Part shown: positions 1-6,493 of the stretch, piece after piece
Numbering within the stretch: position 1 is the first letter of the stretch
Layout: the number at the start of each line of letters is the position of its first letter
Source: JABMOV01 sp964654545
Lineage (GTDB): Bacteria; Fidelibacterota; Marinisomatia; Marinisomatales; JABMOV01
Assembly: GCA_964654545.1 (NCBI GenBank)
Contig: CAZZIU010000036.1
Span: forward strand, 1 to 15,245
DNA length: 15,245 bases
Reading direction: 5' to 3'
Translations under genes and position numbers: made by a program
The notes under the pieces: generated by a model
What the model saw: the letters and a program-made list of their open reading frames with translations, nothing else
Database searches by the model: none
Told to the model about the DNA's origin: nothing

Positions 1-755
1 CATAAAAATACAGGGGTATCAGATCTGGAAATAGTGTGTAATATTGCATTTAGATTCTTTTCAAACTGATCATAAACACGCTTTCTTATGGGATCATCAA
101 TTGGAAAATACTTCCCGGCCGCTAAGGATTCCATAAGGGTTGTGGCCGTGAGGGATTCCCTTTTCGCCACCAGGTCCTCTACGAGTTGAAAGAGGCGGTA
201 CTGTTTTAAATAAAGATGGATTCTTTTTAATGAGATGGTATTAAAAAAAGGCAAACCCCAAGCTGCACCATACACACCGTAAAACTCGTTGTGTCCACAA
301 TAAATTACAACCAGATCAGGCAGAATTTTATCTATCTCCCCACTCATATCCCGGACATTCATGGAGGAAATGGCTGACATCCCAAGATTAATCAACTCAA
401 ATTTTTTCCCGGAATACTTTTTTTGAAGGGATTGTTTAAAAAGCGCCGGGAAACTACCATTGTAAAAATAAGGAAATCCGGCCGTGGTAGAACCGCCAAG
501 TGCTAAAATACGAAATGTGGTATCAGATTTAGCTTTTGGAAAAACATTTTCATACCCAAATCCACTTGAAGAAGGATCAGGGAAATATTTCCCTGATATA
601 TTGGGATTGACCATGAAATAATCATCATTATTGGGATTTTCCTGAATCAGAGAATAATCCATCCCGTACCCGAATAGTCGAAGAGTAGCCTCTAGAAGTA
701 AAAGCAGTAAAACGGGTATGAAGAGCAGGGCAATATTTGATAGGTGCTTTTTCAA
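1..755 (-). CDS. SGNH/GDSL-type hydrolase, membrane-anchored, paralogue of the upstream gene (3' end beyond window)
   Basis: I translated this frame by hand: 251 codons are open from a TTG at 753-755 to the left edge, with no stop. The TTG overlaps the TGA of the upstream gene (752-754) in a TTGA arrangement. An in-frame TAG lies two codons before it, so no earlier start is possible, and the first ATG (about residue 32) would remove the membrane segment. Visible parts: a hydrophobic N-terminal anchor (about residues 7-24), SGNH block I as LGGSTTAG with candidate catalytic Ser near residue 89, a block II-like NLGMSAIS (about 123-130), and block III as CGHNEFYG (about 153-160). The same blocks in the same order occur in the neighbouring 647-residue protein, so this is a tandem paralogue. 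The C-terminal catalytic His and any TPR repeats would lie outside the window. Esterase or acyl-transfer chemistry on an envelope or extracellular substrate is the family expectation; the substrate is unknown. No clear Shine-Dalgarno was seen, so translational coupling is likely. Confidence 0.85.
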   Translation of the reverse strand, partial: MKKHLSNIALLFIPVLLLLLLEATLRLFGYGMDYSLIQENPNNDDYFMVNPNISGKYFPDPSSSGFGYENVFPKAKSDTTFRILALGGSTTAGFPYFYNGSFPALFKQSLQKKYSGKKFELINLGMSAISSMNVRDMSGEIDKILPDLVVIYCGHNEFYGVYGAAWGLPFFNTISLKRIHLYLKQYRLFQLVEDLVAKRESLTATTLMESLAAGKYFPIDDPIRKRVYDQFEKNLNAILHTISRSDTPVFL

Positions 756-2695
756 GGACTAATCATTTCCAGTTGATGTAGGAAATCTTTGGCAGCTGTA
801 TTGTTTGGACTGACAGTTAGCAATTTATGTAAAGTTTGCATCGCCATGGATGTATCCCCGGAATAAAAATAAGCTCCGCTGAGATTATAAAGAACTTGAG
901 TATCATTTGGAAACTGCTTTTCAGCCAATTTCAAATAGGGTAATGCACCATTAGATTGGCCATTGTTTAATAAAATAGTGCCCAGCCATTTTTGGCTAAA
1001 ACCGTCATTCACCAAAGATAATGTGTGTTTTAAATAGGGAAGAGCTTCATCAAATTGAGCATTATTTATAAGTATCTTACTCGCCGCTATTGACGGCGAT
1101 TCATTATTTCTGAATGTCTGTGATAAAACATCATATTCTTTAATGGCATCTTTCCAATTTCCATTTTTGAGAAAATATTGTGCCAGCTCAACATGTGCTT
1201 TTTCATAATCCGTCTCTTTTTTAAGTACTTTTAGAGCCAAGGCCTCAATGTGATTTTTAGGTTTTATCTGGTCTACGGTTAAAAACCGATTTGAATGGTG
1301 AAATGGCCATCCAGAAGTGAGCATTTGGATTCTCATGCCGGCCATGATTGAATCCAATTGTGTAATTCCTATGTGACTTAATAGTCTATCTTCATCTTGT
1401 GCAGTAATTTTATTATTAGTCGAAAATATATTAGAAATACGTTCTGAAAAGGTCTTGGCGATTAAATAATTCCCATTAACATTTGGGTGTAAATGCTCCA
1501 GAAAAAAGTTATACCCAGTAATATTTTTCGGACTGTTTTGTATAAGGGATTCTTCTATAGGAACATAATAACATTGAGTGTAGTCATCACACAGATTTTG
1601 GATCTCAATATTTAAATCTGAACTTGTTCGAAAGCGAAGTCCGTCGTAATCGCGCGCTAATTTATATTCATTCAATGCGCGACTTGTATCGTTTAGAAAT
1701 TCAGCGCAGCGGCCGGCATAAAAATGAGAAAGAGCATAATGCGGATGAATTCGGATCAATGAATCTAATCTCCACAAGGCATATGAAAATTGGCCATTTA
1801 TCATCGTCTCTTTTATAGAATGTATACTAGATAGAACGGCCGTTGAATCATTGTCATTTTGTAGTGTTGAAACAAATGGTTTTTGATCTCTGAGATTTGA
1901 AGCCAAAGATCCAATAAATACCTTTATGCCATTATTTTCTGCAAAATCAAGAATATCACGGAAATTATCGATACAATTGTTTATGGTTTTGAAATAGATG
2001 GGGTCTGCCATAGCAATATCACTGTTTCCAACCATTCTCGCCATGAGTGTCTGACCGGAGCCACGTTTTGGAAATAGCTTTCCTGATATATAGAGAATGA
2101 GCCGATACGTATTGGTCTTTTTCAGGACAATTAAAGATGTGGTAAGAAAACGATTGGCCTTTAATAATTTCCCCTGTGATGACCCACTACCAAGTGCGCC
2201 ATAAAATTCATTGTGGCCGGCATAGATAACAAACGCATCCGGTTCATAATCACTTAATTCAAGAGCAAAGTCCCTTACGGTGTAACTGTTAACAGCGGTC
2301 ATACCCAAATTGATAATTTCGATAGTTTTCTCAGGGTACAATAATGCCATCCTTGAGCGAAGCATTGCACTGAAACTACCTGAGAATAAGTAGGGATACC
2401 CCGCTGTGCTGGACCCACCAAGAACAAAGATTCTAAAGCCGTTTTCCGGTTTTATTTTAAGAAATGAGTCTTGTGTACCAAATGATCCAAACCCTTTTTC
2501 ACCGAAATATCGTTTACCCGTCGTCTGATTTACAGAATAGTAGCGGCTCATAAACGGATCATCAATAATCAAATCAGTATCATCAGCCGATTCCCAAACT
2601 AATCCAATAGAAATCTCAATAAGTATGAGGATGAAGACAGGGAGTAAAACCGCAAAGATTGTAAAGAGATACTGTTGATATTTCTTTGAATTCAT
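752..2695 (-). CDS. Membrane-anchored SGNH/GDSL-type hydrolase with C-terminal TPR repeats
   Basis: A 647-residue protein. One N-terminal hydrophobic segment (about residues 9-33) should anchor it in the inner membrane with the rest in the periplasm. SGNH motifs are readable: LGGSSTAG at 92-99 (candidate catalytic Ser95), NLGMTAVNS at 129-137, AGHNEFYG at 159-166 (block III, Asn162) and EHLHPN at 400-405, where His403 would be the catalytic His and Glu400 stands where most families have Asp. TPR-like helical pairs are inserted between blocks III and V (about 305-348) and follow the hydrolase domain (about 495-635). SGNH enzymes of this shape usually remove or transfer O-acyl groups, but nothing here names the substrate. 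The gene begins 44 nt after a strong terminator, has no convincing Shine-Dalgarno, and its stop overlaps the TTG start of the next paralogue, so the two form a pair. Fold assignment is firm; biological role is unknown. Confidence 0.88.
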   Translation of the reverse strand: MNSKKYQQYLFTIFAVLLPVFILILIEISIGLVWESADDTDLIIDDPFMSRYYSVNQTTGKRYFGEKGFGSFGTQDSFLKIKPENGFRIFVLGGSSTAGYPYLFSGSFSAMLRSRMALLYPEKTIEIINLGMTAVNSYTVRDFALELSDYEPDAFVIYAGHNEFYGALGSGSSQGKLLKANRFLTTSLIVLKKTNTYRLILYISGKLFPKRGSGQTLMARMVGNSDIAMADPIYFKTINNCIDNFRDILDFAENNGIKVFIGSLASNLRDQKPFVSTLQNDNDSTAVLSSIHSIKETMINGQFSYALWRLDSLIRIHPHYALSHFYAGRCAEFLNDTSRALNEYKLARDYDGLRFRTSSDLNIEIQNLCDDYTQCYYVPIEESLIQNSPKNITGYNFFLEHLHPNVNGNYLIAKTFSERISNIFSTNNKITAQDEDRLLSHIGITQLDSIMAGMRIQMLTSGWPFHHSNRFLTVDQIKPKNHIEALALKVLKKETDYEKAHVELAQYFLKNGNWKDAIKEYDVLSQTFRNNESPSIAASKILINNAQFDEALPYLKHTLSLVNDGFSQKWLGTILLNNGQSNGALPYLKLAEKQFPNDTQVLYNLSGAYFYSGDTSMAMQTLHKLLTVSPNNTAAKDFLHQLEMISP

Positions 2696-2738
2696 ATGGA
2701 TAATTTGCCCAAGTTTTTATAGATAAAAAAATGAAGAT

Positions 2739-2771
2739 AAAAAAACGGGCTCAAATTGAGCCCGCTTTTTT
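2739..2771 (-). terminator. Rho-independent terminator after the CBM20-like T9SS cargo gene
   Basis: A perfect hairpin spans 2746-2764: stem CGGGCTCAA pairs with TTGAGCCCG, giving 7 G/C-rich pairs plus A-T closing pairs. On the minus strand it is followed by seven T residues (complement of 2739-2745). The plus strand also has a T-run after the stem (2766-2771), so the structure could work both ways. It sits about 25 nt past the TAA of the 842-residue protein gene and 44 nt before the start of the SGNH gene, so it probably separates two transcription units. Confidence 0.9.
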
Positions 2772-2789
2772 ATTATTTCGTAATTCCAG

Positions 2790-5318
2790 TTACTTCAATA
2801 AGGTCATCTTATTTATAGCGCGATGCTGATTTGTTTGAACTTCATAGAAGTAAACACCACTTGGTGCTTGAATTCCATAACTGTTTAAACCGCTCCAGCG
2901 GAAACCATAATGTCCTGGGCTACTGAAAGTTTGTTTATGAGAAACAACTTTTTGTCCGAGAATATTGAAGACCGTGAATTGAACTTCACCCGCTTGATCC
3001 AAGGTGAATTTGACTTCAGTGCTTGGGTTAAATGGGTTTGGATAGTTTTGTTCAACTGAAAAAGCCATTGGAAGATTAGGATTATCGTCTGTACTTAATC
3101 CTAAGCCTGGTGCTTCTTCAACCACAAGCGGTGGTTCTGATGTCCATGTATCCTGTGGGAACGAATATGCAGAAGGCCATGTTACAGAACCGTTTTGTGC
3201 AGATTCAGGTTGAATAAAACGACAACGGAAACGACCAAAATCAAATCCGCCACCTTCTTCAAGTTCATTGGTTGGACCAGTAAAGTGATAGACATATACC
3301 ATGGAATATGGCGCTTTACCGGTGTAAGGAACATTCAAAGAATAGATACCATCATCGGCCGTTGCATCACCATTTGTACCATCATCATGCATAACGAGAT
3401 CATCAAATGGTTGACTCTCAGGGAAATATCCCCACAGGTGTGCACCGATTGGATCTTTAACATATAAGTAGAGCGTATCCGTTGATCCGTCAAATAATGG
3501 AGCAGCACTCATATCTACAGTAAATGTTAAGTCTATGTTTTGTCCATCCGGAATAATTCCACGTAATGGTAAGTCCATGTAATATTCAAGGCCAATTTCC
3601 TGAATCACATCAGGATTTCCTTCAAATGTGTACGGACGATTACCTGCACCAAATGTTGGAGGAACTTCATATCCCCAGTCAGCATTCCAGTCTACATTAG
3701 GATAGGGTGAGCCTAATAAATCCAATGATTCCTGACTCCAACTAATGTAATACTTGTAATTATCATCTGTACCAGCAAAATTGGTTACAGGAGCAGCAAG
3801 TTCGTAAACAGTAGACCCGGGTTGACGAGTCATTGTGATGTTGGAACCATCAGGTAACGCAGACGAGCCCCAACCATTGAAACCACCACGAACTTCCATG
3901 GTATCATCACGAACAACGCTGAATAGATCCAGGTCTTCGTATGCGGCCATATCCACAGTAAAGTAAACATAAGCCGTTACCGGAGTTTCAGAGGAAGGAG
4001 GCGTATCATCGAAATATTTAAATGCCAATGTAGTATCAGCATGAATTGTTGCAGTGCGATTACCAATATTATCTTCCCATTGGGTCCCACCGCTTGCTGC
4101 ATACGTAAACTTATAGTTGATATCCAATGCGTTACTGGTGTCAGGGAAACTGAGTAAGCCGGACCAATAATAACTATCACCTTCTTGAGTTAAATCATCA
4201 CCAGCACCCCAGCCGTTAAAAGACCCACGAACATCAACAGGTTCTCCATTGTAACCAAAGGCTGCAACACCTTCCATATTAACACGGAACCAGACATCAA
4301 TACTGTCAGTCGGTACAAATGGAGCGATATCATCAAAGTAGATCAGTGGCATAACAGTATCGGATGTAATTGTGGCGGTACGATTACCAGGGATTGCATC
4401 TTCCCAATATTCAGCATTAGCTAAATTTGTATAACGGAATTTGTAAGCAATGTCTGCCCCTTCAGTTGTACCAATAATATCCACCGTCTTTGACCAATAA
4501 TCACCACTATTATCCAGCGAATCATTTTGAGACCATCCATTGAAGTCACCACTGACATAAAATCCGGCAACGGTAGAATCAGTGATATTATCCATTACAC
4601 TGGTATTACAGGTAAATTTGACAGAAAAGGTATCCGGTAGTGCACCAGTTGCCGGTACATTATCAAACCATTTCCATGCAAGTGTTGTATCATTACCGGC
4701 AGTGAAAGTACGGTTATCGATATTTTCCCAATTCGTTGTACCGTCATCAGCCGTCCAGACAAATTTATATCCCTGGGCACCTGCACCCATACTAATTTGG
4801 CCAGACCAAAAATCAGGATTTGATTCCTGCATTAAACTATCGCCGGCTGACCAACCGTTAAAACCACCTCGGACGTCAACTTGTTCGCCGTTATATCCGG
4901 CTACACCAGACATATTTACCCGGAACCATACATCAACGCTATCTGTTGCAGTCAGCGGAGAGTCGAGTGTGTCCCAGAAATGTTCAACACTTTCGTTTGT
5001 AGCGGGAACAGTATATTCACGGTTGCCCGGTAAAGCATCTTCCCATACCAGGCTACCTGTTTCGTCCGTATGCGTGAACTTGTAATAAACAGTATCACCT
5101 TCGGTTAATGTGAGTGTTGTTGACCAATAGTCTCCACCCATGTTTGTCATTTGATTGCTGTCACCCCAACCATTCATACTGCCTCGAATATGAACAGTAC
5201 TGGTAGAGTCAGTTGCTCCATCTGGGAATGTTGCCATGTTTACAATAAATGTAACATCGGTAGCAAACCCAAATGAGGCAAAAATCACCAACAGCAATAT
5301 TGTTAGCATTTTTCTCAT
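2790..5318 (-). CDS. Secreted multi-CBM20-like alpha-glucan-binding protein with T9SS type A sorting domain
   Basis: An 842-residue protein with signal peptide (about 1-19, ending SFGFA). Four clear CBM20-like beta-sandwich repeats follow at about 22-116, 129-219, 231-329 and 341-437. A fifth is diverged and longer (449-581), and a sixth region (595-725) has a DDGTNGDATADDG turn but no NGW. Repeats share RGSFNGW, YKF and WED..GNR. The Trp-Lys-Trp positions that form starch site 1 in Aspergillus niger glucoamylase CBM20 have counterparts: W51/K80/W92, W156/K185/W197, W262/K293/W305, W370/K403/W414, with W483/K522 and W544 or W548 in repeat five. The C-terminus (756-842) is a T9SS type A sorting domain opening NYPNPFNPSTE, so the protein should be exported and held at the surface or released. 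There is no catalytic domain, which suggests a glucan-capture role. A GH13 gene upstream and a PorV gene next door support this. CBM48 or a generic adhesive beta-sandwich are alternatives. A strong Shine-Dalgarno fixes the start. Confidence 0.88.
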   Translation of the reverse strand: MRKMLTILLLVIFASFGFATDVTFIVNMATFPDGATDSTSTVHIRGSMNGWGDSNQMTNMGGDYWSTTLTLTEGDTVYYKFTHTDETGSLVWEDALPGNREYTVPATNESVEHFWDTLDSPLTATDSVDVWFRVNMSGVAGYNGEQVDVRGGFNGWSAGDSLMQESNPDFWSGQISMGAGAQGYKFVWTADDGTTNWENIDNRTFTAGNDTTLAWKWFDNVPATGALPDTFSVKFTCNTSVMDNITDSTVAGFYVSGDFNGWSQNDSLDNSGDYWSKTVDIIGTTEGADIAYKFRYTNLANAEYWEDAIPGNRTATITSDTVMPLIYFDDIAPFVPTDSIDVWFRVNMEGVAAFGYNGEPVDVRGSFNGWGAGDDLTQEGDSYYWSGLLSFPDTSNALDINYKFTYAASGGTQWEDNIGNRTATIHADTTLAFKYFDDTPPSSETPVTAYVYFTVDMAAYEDLDLFSVVRDDTMEVRGGFNGWGSSALPDGSNITMTRQPGSTVYELAAPVTNFAGTDDNYKYYISWSQESLDLLGSPYPNVDWNADWGYEVPPTFGAGNRPYTFEGNPDVIQEIGLEYYMDLPLRGIIPDGQNIDLTFTVDMSAAPLFDGSTDTLYLYVKDPIGAHLWGYFPESQPFDDLVMHDDGTNGDATADDGIYSLNVPYTGKAPYSMVYVYHFTGPTNELEEGGGFDFGRFRCRFIQPESAQNGSVTWPSAYSFPQDTWTSEPPLVVEEAPGLGLSTDDNPNLPMAFSVEQNYPNPFNPSTEVKFTLDQAGEVQFTVFNILGQKVVSHKQTFSSPGHYGFRWSGLNSYGIQAPSGVYFYEVQTNQHRAINKMTLLK
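4008..5255 (-). repeat. Four tandem CBM20-like domain repeats arranged A-B-A'-B'
   Basis: Coding repeats at about 4971-5255, 4662-4934, 4332-4628 and 4008-4298. Repeats 2 and 4 match each other best: both begin with DVWFRVNM, then YNGE.VDVRG.FNGW. Repeats 1 and 3 match each other best: both carry YWS.T, YKF and WEDA.PGNR. The plus-strand DNA shows the same pairing, for example near 4285-4310 and 4919-4945. This suggests that a two-domain unit was duplicated as a block. The fifth repeat (3576-3974) is too diverged to place. Confidence 0.75.
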
Positions 5319-5324
5319 GTTTTA

Positions 5325-5332
5325 CCCCTTTT
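5325..5332 (-). promoter_or_regulatory. Shine-Dalgarno of the 842-residue protein gene
   Basis: The minus strand reads AAAAGGGG, then six nucleotides (TAAAAC), then ATG at 5316-5318. This is the clearest ribosome binding site in the window and fixes the start. Most other genes here have weaker sites. Confidence 0.75.
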
Positions 5333-5350
5333 ATTAAGGATCGTATATTT

Positions 5351-5441
5351 ATTTTACTTGATGAATGAGATCAGTAACTCACTTATGAGTTACGCATTGA
5401 AAATATGGAATTAATTTACTTTTATGGATTGACATTAACAA
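5351..5441 (-). promoter_or_regulatory. Candidate promoter region for the CBM20-like cargo gene
   Basis: Two weak sigma70-like possibilities are visible on the minus strand. One is TTGTTA (5436-5441) and TAAATT (5413-5418) with a 17-nt spacer, which would place the inverted repeat at 5374-5393 in the leader. The other is TAAAAT (5351-5356), a 5/6 match to the -10 box, with no good -35 box; the inverted repeat would then overlap the -35 zone like an operator. The Bacteroidetes-type TTTG/TAnnTTTG pattern was not found. A separate promoter is plausible because this is the only gap above 100 bp between genes, but neither set of boxes is strong. Confidence 0.3.
5374..5393. promoter_or_regulatory. 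Perfect inverted repeat, candidate operator or leader hairpin
   Basis: GTAACTCA and TGAGTTAC flank a 4-nt centre (CTTA on plus, TAAG on minus): an exact 8-bp dyad. It sits between the PorV gene and the CBM20-like cargo gene, 56 nt before the ATG. No T-run follows on either strand, so it does not look like an intrinsic terminator. Binding site for a dimeric regulator is the simplest reading; a short RNA hairpin is the alternative. Confidence 0.5.
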
Positions 5442-5474
5442 GTCGTATTCGGATAAACCAAGCCAGATCACAAA

Positions 5475-6482
5475 CTAGAAAATTAGTCTCAACGTCAATT
5501 TGTGAATCGAACCGAGCAACATCCAGGATTCAAAGGCATAATTTGTTTCTAATTTCATTGTTTGATTGACAGGGACCAATAATCCGGCACCCAGTGTAAA
5601 CTCTTCATCCCGATCATCCATAAAGAGCGATTTTAGACCTCCACGCACGGAAACAAGTTCGTTAAACAGACTAATTTCAAGCCCGGTATTTACATATTCA
5701 GAATTATCATTAGGGTGTACACCATCAATTGCCCAAGTAGCACGAATGGCGTTTGTCTGAATGAATTCACCTGATAATCCTACTCTCAATAATAGTGGAA
5801 TGTCAAAATGATCAGTCGAGAGATAGGCATTTACACTTTCGTTATTCCCATTGATGGGAGAAATGTCCTTTGAAACCAATAAGTCTGAGCCGAACATTTT
5901 TAATTTTTGGCCAAAGTTCGATATATTTGCACCAAAGCGAATACCTTTAAATGGTGTTACAAAAAGAGTTCCCATATCTAAAGCAAATCCACCGGCTGAA
6001 CTATGTGAAATAAACTCAGTAACATATTTTATATTTCCACCAATGCCAAATCGATCTGTTAATTGTCGAGAGTAAATCATTCCAACGGCATAACTGCCCG
6101 CCTTGAATGTTTCACCCGTACCTTCCTCGTAGTCATAGTTTGTTACCTCCATGGGGCTCATTGTTATGGCAGTAACGTTAAAGCCAATCACACCGCTACT
6201 GATTGTAGGTAACACATAACCAATATAGGTAAATCCAATATCAGCTAACCATTGGGTGTGATTCACAAGTAATTCAGGCTGCTTTAATTGACTAATACCA
6301 CCTGGATTCCAATACATTGCACTGGCATCATTTGCTATTGAAACAAAAGCTCCACCCATACCAATTGCGCGACTACCCGGGCCAATTTTTAGGAAATTTG
6401 CAGAAGTGGTTCCCACTTTGGTCACATCCTGTGATAAGCCCATCCCTGTTAGGATTAAGAATAATAGTATATGTTTTTTCAT
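5475..6482 (-). CDS. PorV/PorQ family outer-membrane beta-barrel protein (T9SS shuttle-like)
   Basis: A 335-residue protein with a short signal peptide (about 1-17, ending GLSQ). The N-terminal region has the family signature: FLKIGPGSRAIGMGGAF at about 30-46, then ANDASAMYWNPGG at 50-62. The remainder alternates short amphipathic strands and turns as expected for an outer-membrane barrel and ends in Phe (LTLRLIF), typical of outer-membrane proteins. Length suits the PorV/PorQ/UPF0164 group. In Bacteroidetes, PorV carries T9SS cargo from the translocon to the attachment machinery; PorQ belongs to the same attachment system. Marinimicrobia-like genomes carry many paralogues, so the specific role here is inferred. 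It lies between two secreted proteins with C-terminal sorting-like domains, which suggests service to one or both. It starts 9 nt after the upstream stop; a site reading AGGAAA overlaps that stop. Confidence 0.87.
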   Translation of the reverse strand: MKKHILLFLILTGMGLSQDVTKVGTTSANFLKIGPGSRAIGMGGAFVSIANDASAMYWNPGGISQLKQPELLVNHTQWLADIGFTYIGYVLPTISSGVIGFNVTAITMSPMEVTNYDYEEGTGETFKAGSYAVGMIYSRQLTDRFGIGGNIKYVTEFISHSSAGGFALDMGTLFVTPFKGIRFGANISNFGQKLKMFGSDLLVSKDISPINGNNESVNAYLSTDHFDIPLLLRVGLSGEFIQTNAIRATWAIDGVHPNDNSEYVNTGLEISLFNELVSVRGGLKSLFMDDRDEEFTLGAGLLVPVNQTMKLETNYAFESWMLLGSIHKLTLRLIF

Positions 6483-6487
6483 AATAA

Positions 6488-6493
6488 TTTCCT
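6488..6493 (-). promoter_or_regulatory. Shine-Dalgarno of the PorV-family gene, overlapping the upstream stop codon
   Basis: The minus strand reads TAGGAAATTATT then ATG. The TAG is the stop of the 1377-residue gene, and its AG begins the AGGAAA site, about 7 nt from the start. This arrangement supports co-translation of the two genes. Confidence 0.6.

Noticed and set aside
2696..2738. TATAAA-like box before the 647-residue SGNH gene considered as a promoter
   Set aside because: The -35 position would fall in the terminator T-run and no matching box is seen; left uncalled.
4582..5085. Plus-strand open frame of 167 codons opposite the CBM20-like repeats
   Set aside because: It lies wholly antisense to a well-supported gene, its translation shows no domain, and the opposite strand's repeated codons explain its length.
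5374..5393. Inverted repeat considered as a terminator for the PorV gene
   Set aside because: No T-run follows on the minus strand and the stem is only moderately G+C-rich; an operator or leader hairpin is a better reading.
5429..5457. Plus-strand TTGACA followed after 17 nt by GATAAA, a sigma70-like pair
   Set aside because: It would drive transcription antisense into the PorV gene with no plus-strand gene to serve; likely chance in A+T-rich intergenic DNA.
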